Assembly: GCF_032854445.1 (NCBI RefSeq)
Contig: NC_088296.1
Coordinates: forward strand, 11,754,706 to 11,818,705
DNA: 64,000 nt
Source of the DNA: Liolophura sinensis
Lineage: Eukaryota; Mollusca; Polyplacophora; Chitonida; Chitonidae
Direction: 5' to 3'
Each line of letters begins with the position of its first letter. Positions within the stretch are counted from its first letter, which is position 1. Of the stretch, positions 8,640 through 23,600 are shown piece after piece. The notes below the pieces were generated by a model that was not told where the DNA came from, did no database searches, and saw only the letters and a list, made by a program, of their open reading frames with translations. The position numbers and the translations under genes are program-made.

Positions 8640-11600
8640 CTGCAAACAAATATAAAAGTTATTGTAAATGATAAAAAAATTATACTGTAAAAAAAGGTTA
8701 CTGTAAATGATAAAAAAAGATATTGTAAAAGTTACTGTAAATGATAAAAAAATGATACTGTAAAAAACCCTTACTGTAAATGATAAAAATGATACTGTAA
8801 AAAGGTTACTGTAAATGCTAAAAAATGATACAGTAAAAACGTTACTGTAAATCCTCAACCTTTTTTATCACCGAAACACCTTTTTCAATGAAATTTATGC
8901 ATACAATTATTCTGACAATGACACCAAAGAGGACTTATTTGTGTCAATAAAGATGCAGGCCTCATAAAACTGTGCGGATTATTTCTCTACACCCCATAGT
9001 TCTATAAAAATGCTTCAAAATATTTGTTGCAAAGGTTACTGAAAACGTTGAAGAATTAATGTACAGTCACTAAAACGAATTTTCACTTTTGTTAGCAGGA
9101 ATTTTAGTGCCAGGGAAAGAAAAACAAAAGACAGAAAATGTACTCAGAAAGCTGGAGTCATAAATTTATTGATTTATTTATTTGACTAAAGTTCATTGCC
9201 ATACAGTTTAAAGTACATATGAAGTTTTTAACTTGTACCACAGTCGTCAGTCTCTGGTTGACGATGTGATGGGTTGAATCGAGACCTGTGTATTGTATTA
9301 CCATGTGATTTAAGAAATAACGAAGGGTGTTGGGGGGTGGGGGTGGGGGGTAACCAACACCAAATCACCCTCCAAAGAGTGACCTTAAATTGACTAAATT
9401 AAATTATAAATACAATTTTATAACAATATAAATTAATCAGAGGAAAGAAGACGGAAAATATGTTTTGGTAAAATTGTTAGAACAATCTGTGACATCAGCT
9501 GTGAATCTTATGACCAAATCATCAATATTATTAAAGTATTAGTTAAATTGAAACTGACTGCATCAAATCAGTTTTTTTTTAATCCAGAAAGCTGTGCAAA
9601 CATTTTATTTATCACTTAGGTCATTCTAAATCAAATGATGTTAAACACTTTTTTGAAAAAATCTTAATTTTCGATGGACAAAAAAAAATCAATTTCCACT
9701 CAATTGTTGGAATTTACATAACAGCCTAAGGAAGCAAACATGGACATCAAGAACTTCAAAGGCAACTGTCAGAATAGCAGAATACTCATTCAGGGGTCAA
9801 CATGAAATCATACACTGTATGCGTGCCAAGGGAAGTAACTAACTGAATGCAAAAAAATGACAATGGGGGTGACCTCCCTTGATTCACCAAACAAGCTATA
9901 ATACTTGAACTCATATTTATATACACATATGTATAGATGTTCAATTGTTATTTTTTAAACCTAATTCATGATCATGGACATCTGAATGAAAACAACAGCC
10001 ATGGGTATTTCTTGTCAGTTTGAGTGGAAACAAAGTTTTACAGTTCGATGAGCTACACATAACAGAAATGTGCAATATCACAGCAGTACCTGTTTTGTTG
10101 CGATCCAGTATCTTGCGCAGCAGTTTAAGTTTCGAGGAAGGACATCATCCCTCTTCGATTTCTCATCCTCATCTCCACTCAGAGTCACAAAGGTATACTG
10201 AAAAGATTTTTGATTTCAGAAGCCAATGACTGACACCTATGTCAGTAAATTACTATACCAAATCAGTGTTTGAGTATTCTTGAGTACATTCTAAAATAAA
10301 TAAATAAATAAAACACAGTGCTTGAGTTCTAATGCAACACCAGTTTTGAATTGTGTTTTACAGGCTCTTAAAAAATCCAAAAATAAAATAAAAATTAAAC
10401 ATTTTTATTTTGTCCAGTATCTTTTATTTTAATGATTTTCATGTTTTTGTAGACTTTTCCATCATGTATGTACTGAACAGGAAAAATGAGCATCGTTGTG
10501 TAAGCAAAATATTCTTGAGTACGACGTGAAAAACCAATCAAATAAATAAATTAAAAAATCGACAGGAAACATGGCCACGGTAATCCACGTTTTCCACAAA
10601 TTAGGTGATTTTCAAGTTCTTGTTTTTATTTCTCTATCCTCTATTCTGTCCGTCAAACAACAACTGTACACAATGGCAAATACTTACTGGGAAGACTTTG
10701 AATTCTTTTGGTTTATTTATCCGATGGACTTTCCTGAGAACAGCTACCGCCATATCTTCCTTACCAGTCTGGAAATATAGATAAAAATAATAAAAGATAA
10801 AGTACATGGCCCAAACTAAATAATGGCCCAATGATACTTGCAAATCCATATGCAATGCAATCACATTGATGGCCCAATGATACATGTAAATCCACATGCA
10901 ATGAAATCACAATAATGGCCCAATGATACATGTAAATCCACATGCAATGCAATCACATTAATGGCCCAATGATACATGTAAAACCCGCAAGCCATGAAAT
11001 CACAATAATGGCCCAATGATACATGTAAATCCACATGCAATGAAATCACAATAATGGCCCAATGATACATGTAAATCCACATGCTATGAAATCACAATAA
11101 TGGCCCAATGATATTTGCAAATCCATATGCAATGCCATCACATTAATGGCCCAAAGATACATGTAAACCCGCAAGCCATGAAATCACAATAATGGCCCAA
11201 TGATACATGTAAATCCACATGCAATGAAATCACAATAATGGCCCAATGATACATGTAAATCCACATGCAATGAAATCACAATAATGGCCCAATGACACTT
11301 GTAAATCCACATGCAATGAAATCACAATAATGGCCCAATGATACATGTAAATCCATATGCTATGAAATCACAATAATGGCCCAATGATATATGTAAATCC
11401 ACATGCAATGAAATCACATTAATGGCCCAATGATACATGTAAATCCACATGCAATGCAATCACATTAATGGCCCAATGATACAAGTAAATCCGCAAGCCA
11501 TGAGATCACAATAATGGCCCAATGATACATGTAAATCTGCAAGCCATGAAATCGCAATAATGGCCCAATGATACATGTAAATCTGCAAGCCATGAAATCA

Positions 11601-14600
11601 TATTAATGGCCCAATGATACATGTAAATCCACATGCAATGAAATCACAATAATGGCCCAATGATACATGTAAATCCACATGCAATGCAATCACATTAATG
11701 GCCCAATGATACATGTAAATCCACATGCAATGCAATCACATTAATGGCCCAATGATACATGTAAATCCACATGCTATGAAATCACAATAATGGCCCAATG
11801 ATACATGTAAATCCACATGCAATGCAATCACATTAATGGCCCAATGATACATGTAAATCCATATGCTATGAAATCACAATAATGGCGCAATGATACTTGT
11901 AAATGATGAGATCACAACAATGACAATAAATACTTAATAAGTATATGGAATGTATTACCATTAAACTGAACCTTACAACAAACAATACAATTTAAATCAT
12001 GTAAATTTGTCATCACCAATGGAACTCCATCACTTTCACTTTCGCTTTTCTAATCGGCATTATTAGTCACAGTATGTGGAGTATAGTCACAGTATGGTAT
12101 TCGATGGGTAAATGTACATGTACAGTATTTCCTCAACCTTTTTGCACATGAAAAAGCTACTTTCAGTGCTATATATGCACCTTTTTAATTTTTTAAACAT
12201 TGTCTACATTTGTTGGATTGGCCAGTATCTGGTCTTCACAAAAAGCGTAACAGAATAACGCCTTCAAAATCTGCTAGATTAAACACCTGGAAAACATGCG
12301 AAAATGTTTAAGAATTACAGTGGTTCTTCATCCTCATTTTACAGTTAGAAATATACTCATTATTGACATCATCCTTTCCTAAGCAAGAGTAAATGTACGG
12401 GAGTTTTTGACTTAGAGCTCTTTTGTCATTAAAGGTACAAGTCGAAAATTTTAGGCCACCTTAGTTAAAATTAATTTGCCCACCACCTGTCTCACCATAT
12501 TCTGAAGGCACACATGACACCTCTTTTTTCTCCAGAACTCAATGTAAATATTTATGTATTTTATTTATTTCACTGTTGCTTAGCGCCATACTCAAGACTT
12601 TTACAATTATACAATGATGATCAGACGTACTGGTGAAGGAAACCAGAGTTCTCGGGGAAAACCAGCAACATTTGGCAAGCCACTTATGAACGTTCAGGCA
12701 AATATGCATGCCTAATTAGTGGAAAACAAGTGATCCTCGACAAACAGATATTTTAGACGACATGAAGAGCTTAAAGCGTTGTTAACCTTTAACCTCTTAT
12801 TGTCAACAAGGTACCGCAAACTGTGATAACAGGAAAGCAAACTTCATAAAAGGCTAGACATGCAGTAAACGACGTAAAAGCTTTGCCCATCAGTTACGGT
12901 CATTTACTTTCACACGGGCTGAGTTAGAGGCAAGATGACAGAGGTGGGTGATTAGCTCCCCGCCTGTTTCATCACCCTACATCGCAGCTATGTTCCCTAG
13001 CCCGCACCCCATGGGGTCAAGGCAGTGGCAACGAGGTGTGCAGATCTCACTACTAGTCGTCTGTAATCATACCCATGAATTACCCAAAGAAAGTATCAAG
13101 TCAAGCAAGAAATATTACAACCCTGTAAATTGTAAACGTTGTCTCAATCCATGGTTATACCAGTACAAATACTACAGTGTACCAGGCCTCGAAACTGCGA
13201 ACGATTGTTCGGGTAACGTGGAAGTCACGTGCCAGCATTATCAGTATTATACAAATATTTGTATATATGTACTTAAGCTACAAATGGACTTCACGGAGAA
13301 ATATCTGTCACCAACCCCCTGCATAATCTGAATGAAGTATTTCATTCTACCTGCACGTTGTTTTGTTACAATCGGACCTGTCCTCCTATTGCAGAAGAGG
13401 TACCCTTCCCGAGTTGTGAAATCGGGAAGCCCCCATTAAACACAGAAAACAACGTTTCTGCAAACTACCAAGACTACCTTTGACCCCTTTTCTGTAGCAC
13501 CTAATGCGAGTCCACCATATCTGGAGTCGGACAAGATTTATCTGTGTTGTTGATATATTAGAAGTTCGCACAACACTGACTGACTATATATCAAAATAAA
13601 TGCATGTTTTACGATTACTAGTAGGCAAATATGTGTGTCGCTAGCGAGAGGTAAAATGAGTTTTTTTGCCTTTTGTCGGCAAAAATTACCCCATTAACAG
13701 GAATAACAGAAATGTGGAGATTTCGAGCCCTGTAACACAGTTTGAGTCACCATCTGCTGGTAATTTGGAAGTAAGGATTCATGAGGTGCTAAGTTCTGTT
13801 ATGCTTTGTTCATGAAGAGGTCTTCATGCATATTAATGGATGGTTGACATGCCACTCCATATATGTAAAGGTACTGAGTGGTCAGCCTCATGCTTATCCG
13901 GGGCCTCCCTGGCTCAGCTGGTTAGCACGCTGGCGCAGCGTAATGACCCAGGAGTCTCTCACCAAGTCCAGCTCATGCTGGCTTCCTCTCCGTCCGTATG
14001 TGGGAAGGTCTGCTGGCGACCTGCGGATGGTCGTGGGTTTTCCCCGGGCTCTCCCATAATGCTGGCCGCTGTCGTATAAGTGAAATATTCTTGAGTACGG
14101 CGTAAAACACCAAACCAAATCATGCTTATCATACTCGGGAACTGTACGTATAACCCCCTGACCAACCCCTCCCCCCCCCCCACTTGATGCTCTCCTGCCA
14201 AACTTCAGGTCATTTACCGTACATAAAAAAGCAATGAGGAAGACTTACTGTTAACAGGAAGCCGAGCAATCTTGAAAACAACCTAGGAATTCTATATTAG
14301 AGTGCGCACCAAAAATTACTCACCTCTATCAAAAATTTTGGACTTTCCGGCATAAGGATAAAAATAGCTGCTGATGTAAGACTGGGGATAGTGCAGACTG
14401 CTATGAACACACGCCAACTGTCGTATGTAAATGAGGGAGTGACCACGCCCAGATTCTGAGGAATGATGGCCCAGGCAAGCCCTTAGATAAGAAAGACAAC
14501 ATGAATAAGAAATGGGTTTATTTAATATCTATAACATGGTTTACAGGGTGGCTACATCTTTTTTAAACTAGATATTCCAAATATTTTATATTAGCCTGGA

Positions 14601-17600
14601 TTCCACCAGCACATTTCATTTTGTTACAATCAACTCTCCTATTGCAGAAGATTTACCTTTCACAAGTTTCGAAATCGGAACGCGCCCATTAAAGACAGAA
14701 AACATAGTTTCCAAAAACTACCACAACTACCTCTGACCCCTTTTCAGTAGCACTGTGTGTGAGTCCAGCATATCTGGAGTCGGGCAGGATTTGTCGGCGT
14801 TGTTGATATATTAGAAGTTTGCACAACACTGACTGGATATATATCAAAATAAATGCATGTTTTATGACTACCAGTAGGCAAGTATGCTTGTGTGTCACCA
14901 GCAAAAGGTAAGATTAGTTTTTTGCCTTTCCTCGGCAAAAATCACGCTATTAACAGGTACAACAGACAGGTGGAGATTCTAAGCCCTGTGTTCTAACTGT
15001 AAGTTACTACTGGCCACCCTCATGTAAGTGAAATATTATTGAATAAATAAAATAAATAAATGTACATCAAGAACCGTAATGGGCATTCAAGCCCATTACG
15101 AGCTGTAATGTTGCTAATTAAGTTCTTTATCAACTGCAACTGAATAAAGTAACATCCACTTCAATCACAAATTTAATCAAGCCCATTACCAGCTGTATCG
15201 AATTTTAATTTTAATTTGTAATTTTAATTTGTATCCAAAGCTGTATCCATTTTAATCCCAACGCTGTAACACAAATGTTCAAGTCCATTACCAGCTGCGA
15301 TGATGTTGCCAAACATCCAGAATGTGGCTAACACACTGATCATCATGCCTCTCTTGGCTTTCGGCTGGAATTCCGTGAAGTAAGAGAAGATAACTGGTAT
15401 GCTCCCTCCAACCCTGACAATGAGAGCAAAGCAAAACTTCAGTCATTTAATCCTCAATAAATAACTAACATCTTGGAAAACATGAAAACCATCTACTTTT
15501 TTTTTTATTATAACAAAACAATATTAAAAGTTCATTGCTGTGTAATTATGAATTTTTGCAATCTGTGTAACTTTTTGGGGTCATTTTGAAATAAAAATGA
15601 CATCAACTGGTTACATAAGGTACGTTTTAAAACCTGTTTTTATTAAACACATTCATGTACAAAATCATATGTTTAAAGAATGTCCAATACCAAACAAAAC
15701 TTGAGGTGTACACATTGTGTGCAAGAGGAAACAACATAACCACTGGGTTTAATTAATTTGTTTAATTATTCACTGTGTAAATCTATGTATCGAAACAAAC
15801 AGCTGTCAACCAAGTCAATAAATGCAAGGCTAATTCCAAAAACAATGCATAACACAAACCACCCAAGAACTAAGAAAATATACAAAGTACGAAAATAGCA
15901 CGGAATCGTGCAAAGAGAAGCTTTTCAATCATGTTGGCAAGATGCAAGGTACGTTCTCGGCGACTGAGTGAAATCAGCTTTCAAATCGTGTACCATGCCA
16001 CGTTAACAAAACATGTATGTCACTTCTGCTTTGATTGCAAACTGTTCATATATCCAAGGTGGCAATATAAGTCTACACGATGAACATACAGCACCTAGCC
16101 CCGTGTTGGGCAGAATTAGACACAATCATGAAGCATGTGTGACTTTAGAGAGTAGCACACTATATGCATGCTGATGGAAGGCAATGGGGCACTTGTAAAA
16201 CTCCTTCTCGCCTGTATCAAGACGATCCAAAACTGTGAACTCATTAATTTTTCCCTTTATTACGTCACATTTATCGGTGTATGTCTGCTCATATATGAAG
16301 TACACAGGCACTGCAAGGTCACAGAAGAAAACGATGCGTTCTACTGCCAGTGTCATTTGGACCTGCCAATGGTCTTAACTGAGTTAGTGCTTGGGGTTTA
16401 ACATCGTACTCAACAATTTTTCAGTCATATGACGACGAAGGAATCCTTAGGGTGCATGTATGTGTAATGTGCCTCCTTGTTGCACGATGGATTTCCACCA
16501 CTCTTTTATCTAGTGCTGCTTCACTGAGACGACTTACTGAAGGCAAGTAAGCCGCCCCTTAGGTGTGACTCGATCCAGGATTGATCCTGGATCTACCGGT
16601 CCTGAAGCGGACGCTCTACCAACTGCGCTATGCAAACTGGTAGGTCTTAAATGAAGGTAAATATCTGTATTATCAACTGCATATTTCAACAAGGTCCCAT
16701 GATCAAAGACAGCGTGGAAATCTGGAAACACTGTGTCCACGTCAGGGATTTACCTGTTTCTCCACAAGTATAAAACAATTGTCTTTTCATGATTTATGTT
16801 TGTTTTGTTACAGTTGGAAAGTTCAAGGAATACAGGATTGGTCTTTACCCTACACCACTGATGAATCTTAAGAGGAGAAATAGCCAGAAAGATTGTGCTA
16901 CACTGGACGCGAGTCCCCCTAGGCCATTGACGGTGAGAGAGCCGAGAAGGACGGTACGCCTGCCTGCCTTGTCTGCCAGAGAGCCCCAGAAGTACCCTCC
17001 CACTATCATACCTGAAACACAGAAGAGTGGATGATTTAATGACAGTGAAGAGAGCCGAGAAGGACGGTACACCTGCATGCCTGCCTTGTAAGCCACAAAG
17101 CCTTGGAAGTACCCTCCCACTGTCATTACTGAAACACAGAGTGAATGACTAAATGACAGTGGATGAATAAATGACAAGGAGAGAGCAATACAGAGATGGA
17201 ACACCCCCCTGATGTTGTTGCGCTTTACATGCATGCAAATATTTAGTTCAATACATGCAGTGCTCTTTGAAGTACATCCCACCCCTAACATTTACCTTTA
17301 TACTGTTCCAATACACCAAGTCAAAGTTACAAATTTTGTATATTACGGTATTTAATATCCACATTGGACATCAGTGATAAAACATGCCCCTGTTGTTACT
17401 GTGTTTCACAGGTAAGCGAAGCTCAGTTCAATACTTGCAGTACTCATAAACATAGCACCATTAACATTTAACTTAACTTTGCTTTAGCTGTCCCTTTCTT
17501 GTTACTGTGCTTCACAGGTAAGCGAAGCTCAGCTCAATACTTGCAGTACTCATAAACATAGCACGTTAAACATTTAACTTAACTTTGCTTTAGCTGTCCC

Positions 17601-20600
17601 TTTCTTGTTACTTAGCTTCACAGGTAAGTGAAACTCAGCTCAATACTTGCAGTACTCATAAACATAGCACGTTAAACATTTAACTTAACTTTGCTTTAGC
17701 TGTCCCCTTCTTGTTACTGTGCTTCACAGGTAAGTGAAACTCAGTTCAATACTTGCAGTACTCATAAACATAGCACCATTAACATTTAACTTAACTTTGC
17801 TTTAGCTGTCCCTTTCTTGTTACTTAGCTTTACACGTAAGCGAAGCTCAGCTCAATACTTGCAGTACTCATAAACATAGCACCATTAACATTTAACTTAA
17901 CTTTGCTTTAGCTGTCCCTTTCTTGTTACTTAGCTTCACAGGTAAGTGAAACTCAGCTCAATACTTGCAGTACTCATAAACATAGCACGTTAAACATTTA
18001 ACTTAACTTTGCTTTAGCTGTCCCCTTCTTGTTACTGTGCTTCACAGGTAAGTGAAACTCAGTTCAATACTTGCAGTACTCATAAACATAGCACGTTAAA
18101 CATTTAACTTAACTTTGCTTTAGCTGTCCCTTTCTTGTTACTGTGCTTCACAGGTAAGCGAAACTCAGCTCAATACTTGCAGTACTCATAAACATAGCAC
18201 GTTAAACATTTAACTTAACTTTGCTTTAGCTGTCCCCTTCTTGTTACTTAGCTTCACATGTATGCAAAATCTCAGCTCAATACTTGCAGTACTCATAAAC
18301 ATAGCACGTTAAACATTTAACTTAACTTTGCTTTAGCTGTCCCCTTCTTGTTACTGTGCTTCCCATGTATGCAAAATCTCAGCTCAATATTTGCCGTACT
18401 CATAAACATAGCACGTTAAACATTTAACTTAACTTTGCTTTAGCTGTCCCCTTCTTGTTACTGTGCTTCCCATGTATGCAAAATCTCAGCTCAATATTTG
18501 CCGTACTCATAAACATAGCACCATTAACATTTAACATTGCTTCAGCTGTAATGTGGGACGCAGGTGCTTGTGCATAGCACCTTTAACATTTAACATTGCT
18601 CAGCTATAATGTTGAAAGCAGGTGCTTATGCATAGCACCTTTAACATTAAACATTGCTCAGCTATAATGTTGAAAGCAGGTGCTTATGCATAGCACCTTT
18701 AACATTAACATTGCTTTAGCTGTAATGTTGAAGGCAGGTGCTTGTGGTATGACATTAAATTATCCTCAACTTTTCGCACATGAAAGAGCAGCTTTTAGTG
18801 CAATTTATGTACATTTTTCCATTTGATTTTAGAGATAAAACTACACTGGTTGGATTGGTCAATTTCAAGTCTTTACAAAAAGAATATTATCAATAAGCAC
18901 AAAATAATGCCTTCAGAATATGATTGCATAAAAACTTTGCAAACATTACGATAATAAGGTTGAAGAATTACAGTACGTCTGAACTTTGTACAATACAAGT
19001 GTATCCTAGCTGAATATCCTGCCATGGGATGATCGGTACCACCACGGGCTTGTGATCGGTACAACCATGGGCTTGTGATCGGTACCACCACGGGCTTGTG
19101 ATCGGTACCACCACGGGCTTGTGATCGGCACCACCACGGGCTTGTGATCGGTACCACCACGGGCTTGTGATCGGTACCACCAGGGGCTTGTGATCGGTAC
19201 CACCACGGGATTGTGATCGGTACAACCACGGGCTTGTGATCGGTACCACCAGGGGCTTGTGATCGGTACAACCATGGGCTTGTGATCGGTACAACCATGG
19301 GCTTGTGATTGGTACCACCACGGGCTTGTGATCGGTACCACCACGGGCTTGTGATCGGCACCACCACGGGCTTGTGATCGGCACCACTATGGGCTTGTGA
19401 TCGGCACCACCAGGGGCTTGTGATCGGTACCACCACGGGCTTGTGATCGGTACCACCACGGGCTTGGGGTCGGTACCACCAGGGGCTTGGGGTCGGTACC
19501 ACCAGGGGCTTGTGATCGGTACCACCACGTGCTTGTGATCGCCACCACTACGGGCTTGTGATCGGCACCACTACGGGCTTGTGATCGGCACCACCAGGGG
19601 CTTGTGATCGGTACCACCAGGGGCTTATGATCGGTACCACCATGGGCTCGTGATCGGTACCACCATGGGCTTGTGATCGGTACCACCATGGGCTTGTGAT
19701 AGGCAGCACTACAGGCTTGTGATCGGCACCACCATGGGCTTGTGATTGGTACAACCATGGGCTTGTGATCGGTTCCACCATGGGCTTGAGATCGGTACCA
19801 CCAAGGGCTTGTGATCGGTACCACCATGGGCTTGTGATCGGTACCACCACGGGCTTGTGATAGACAGCACTACGGGCTTGTGATCGGCACCACCACGGGC
19901 TTGTGATCGGTACAACCATGGGCTTGTGATCGGTACCACCATGGGCTTGTGATCGGTACAACCATGGGCTTGTGATCGGTACCACCATGGGCTTGTGATC
20001 GGTACCACCAGGGGCTCATGATCGGTACCACCATGGGCTCGTGATCGGTACCACCATGGGCTTGTGATCGGTACCACCACGGGCTTGTGATAGGCAGCAC
20101 TACAGGCTTGTGATCGGTACCACCACGGGCTTGAGATTGGTACCACCACGGGCTTATGATCGGTACCAAAACAGGCTTGTGATCGGTACCACCACGGGCT
20201 TGTGATCGGTACCACCACGGGCTTGTGATCAGTACCACCAGGGGCTTGTGATCTGTACCACCACGGGCTTGTGATCGGTACCACCACGGGTTTGTGATCG
20301 GTACCACCACGGGCTTGGGATCGGTACCACCAGGGGCTTGTGATCGGTACCACCACGGGCTTGTGATCGCCACCACTACGGGCTTGTGATCGCCACCACT
20401 ACGGGCTTGTGATCGGTACCACCAGGGGCTTGTGATCGGTACCACCAGGGGCTTATGACCGGTACCACCATGGGCTTGTGATCGGTACCACCATGGGCTT
20501 GTGATCGGTACCACCACGGGCTTGTGATAGGCAGCACTACAGGCTTGTGATCGGCACCACCACGGGCTTGTGATTGGTACAACCATGGGCTTGTGATTGG

Positions 20601-23600
20601 TTCCACCATGGGCTTGAGATCGGCACCACTACGGGCTTGTGATCGGTACCACCAGGGGCTTGTGATCGGTACCACCATGGGCTTGTGATCGGTACCACCA
20701 TGGGCTTGTGATCGGTACCACCATGGGCTCGTGATCGGTACCACCATGGGCTTGTGATCGGTACCACCACGGGCTTGTGATAGACAGCACTACGGGCTTG
20801 TGATCGGCACCACCACGGGCTTGTGATCGGTACAACCATGGGCTTGTGATCGGTACAACCATGGGCTTGTGATCGGTACAACCATGGGCTTGTGATCGGT
20901 ACCACCATGGGCTTGTGATCGGTACAACCACGGGCTTGTGATCGGTACCACCACGGGCTTGAGATTGGTACCACCACGGGCTTATGATCGGTACCACCAC
21001 AGGCTTGTGATCGGTACCACCACGGGTTTGTGATCGGTACCACCACGGGCTTGTGATCGGTACCACCACAGGCTTGTGATCAGCACCACCACGGCTTGTG
21101 ATCGGCACCACCACAGGCTTGTGATCAGCACCACCACGGCTTGTGATCGGCACCACCACGGCTTGTGATCAGTAACACCACGGGCTTGTGGTCGGTGTAT
21201 GATTCTATCACATAAACATCATACTGTTCATATATGTATCTTAACTGTACCCGTTGTAAACTAGCTGTAAATCTTTAACCTTTTTAACCACTAAAGCACT
21301 TTTTCCAGTGCAATTTATGCATACAATAGGGCAGCACTGAATTACCTCCCTCGAGGTCACTCTCCAGTTTAAGAGGTGCGTTTGTAGGAGTGAGCTGTGG
21401 TTAGGTGGGATCTAAGAAAATGGTTAAAGGCTAGTATTAAAGTTAAAGTGACATTAGCTAGTTGAAGCTCTAACTTTAAGACAGCTTTTAATTTTGTAAA
21501 CCTATTTGGAAGTCCAGGACAAACATTATGCGTTTTTTTTTACTCCCTTCAAAGGTAATTCAAAAATCCTGACCCTAATTAAATACAACAGACAGCTTTG
21601 TCGAACTCTGTCAAATGTTGTATATTCCATCTTTAAACTGAAAAACATCCACTTCATTTGAGATCTCTCTAAATTTCTGTGACTCTCAAAGACTGATATG
21701 CTTTTTGTTTCTGTTCACTAGAAAATATTTGTGACTGTCGTGACTTAGGTTAACCTGCATAGTGCATGCTTTAATAGGTTAGAGCTGTATTCTTGTAGTT
21801 TCACGCCTCAAAAACTAATCTCGCATTACCCCATAGCAGCTCTCTTGTAACACAGGAGGTACTTCTGTGCAGGCCTATTATTATGAAATGATGCTAAAAT
21901 GATTTGTTTGTATCAATAAAGATGCATGCTTCATAAAACTGTGCACGTTATTTCTCTACACCACATACTTCTCTCAGAATGTTTTAAAATATTGGTTGAA
22001 AAGGTTGAAGATTTTGGGTACATATACTGTGTCATCCTCTGGAGCCAAGGTATAGGTCTGTAATATGATGGCCAGACCTTAGGCATATGGCCTGACCCCA
22101 ATGGTTGTATTTATTTATTTATTTATTTGATTGGTGTTTTATGCCGTACTCAAGAATATTTCACTTATACGACGATGGCCAGCATTATGGTTGGAGGAAA
22201 CCGGGCAGAGCCCGGGGGAAACCCAGGACCACTGCAGGTTGCTGACAAGCCTTCCCACATACGACCGGAGAGGAAGCCAGCATGAGCTAGACTTGAACTC
22301 ACCGAGACCGCATTGTGTGAGAGACTCCTGGGTCATTACGCTGCACTAGCGCGCTAACCGACTGAGCCACGGAGGCCCCGCCCGATGGCTGTAGGATATT
22401 TGGCTAGTGTCGGGTTGTACATTACTTTGCACAGGCAAGTTAAAAAAAAGATTGCAAAGTAATTCATTTCTTTCAACATATTGATCAACTTAATTCGTCT
22501 TTAATGTCATACTTAAGAATTTTCACTTTTATGATGACAGTGGAGAAAACTGCAGTAGACTACATGTAAATTGTGTATTATAAGCTGCTCCTGTCCTGCA
22601 GATTGTCACACACATGAGTGCAGTTAAAAAACATTATGCTAAATAAATACAGTATCATATTCGTAAGGACAGATTTTTCCTTCAGGTGAAAAGAAAAGAG
22701 TTTTAAGTAACTCACCTAAAAATATAACAGAATTGAGGTTTCCTTTGTCTGTAGAGCTGAGGCCAAAATCACAGGTGGCCGATGGAAGAAGGAAGGAGAC
22801 AGAGAGGACCTCAATTGCATCACTCGACACAGCCCAGCCACACAGGGCCAGAATCAGCAGGTGAAACCTCCCATAGCCTGTAAATATACATGTGACACAT
22901 ACAGGTGAAAATCACAGGTGTGGAGTCAGGTGAAGAAGGAAAGACACAGAAAGGACCTCAATTGCATCACTCGACACAGCCCAGCCATACAGGGCCAGAA
23001 TCAGCAGGTGAAACCTCCCATAGCCTGTAAATATACCTGTGATACATACAGGTGAAAATCAAAGGTGTGGAGTCAGGTGGAGAAGGAAGGAGACAGACAG
23101 GACCTCAATTGCATCACTGGACACAGCCCAGCCATACAGGGTCAGAATCAGCAGGTGAAATCTCCCATAGCCTGTAAATATACATGTGACACATACAGGT
23201 GAAAATCACAGTTGTGGAGTAAGGTGAAGAAGGAAGGAGACAGAGAGGACCTCAATTGCATCACTCGACACAGCCCAGCCACACAGGGCCAGAATCAGCA
23301 GGTGAAACCTCCCATAGCCTGTAAATATACATGTGACACATACAGGTGAAAATCACAGGTGTGGAGTCAGGTGAAGAAGGAAGGAGACAGACAGGACCTC
23401 AATTGCATCACTCGACACAGCCCAGCCACACAGGGCCAGAATCAGCAGGTGAAACCTCCCATAGCCTGTAAATATACATGTGACACATACAGGTGAAAAT
23501 CACAGGTGTGGAGTCAGGTGAAGGAGGAAGGAGACAGACAGGACCTCAAGTGCATCACTCGACACAGCCCAGACACACAGGGCCAGAATCAGCAGGTGAA

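Noticed and set aside
12948-13331. 127-codon plus-strand frame, Cys- and Tyr-rich
   Set aside because: No signal peptide, domain or splice context, and it lies in an intron of the opposite-strand SV2-like gene.
18873-21159. Long minus-strand frames (up to 238 codons) with a PITSPWWYRSQARGGTDHKP repeat, like a repeat protein
   Set aside because: They coincide exactly with the 23-bp minisatellite, are open in all three minus frames, and have no start context, splice site or flanking coding sequence.
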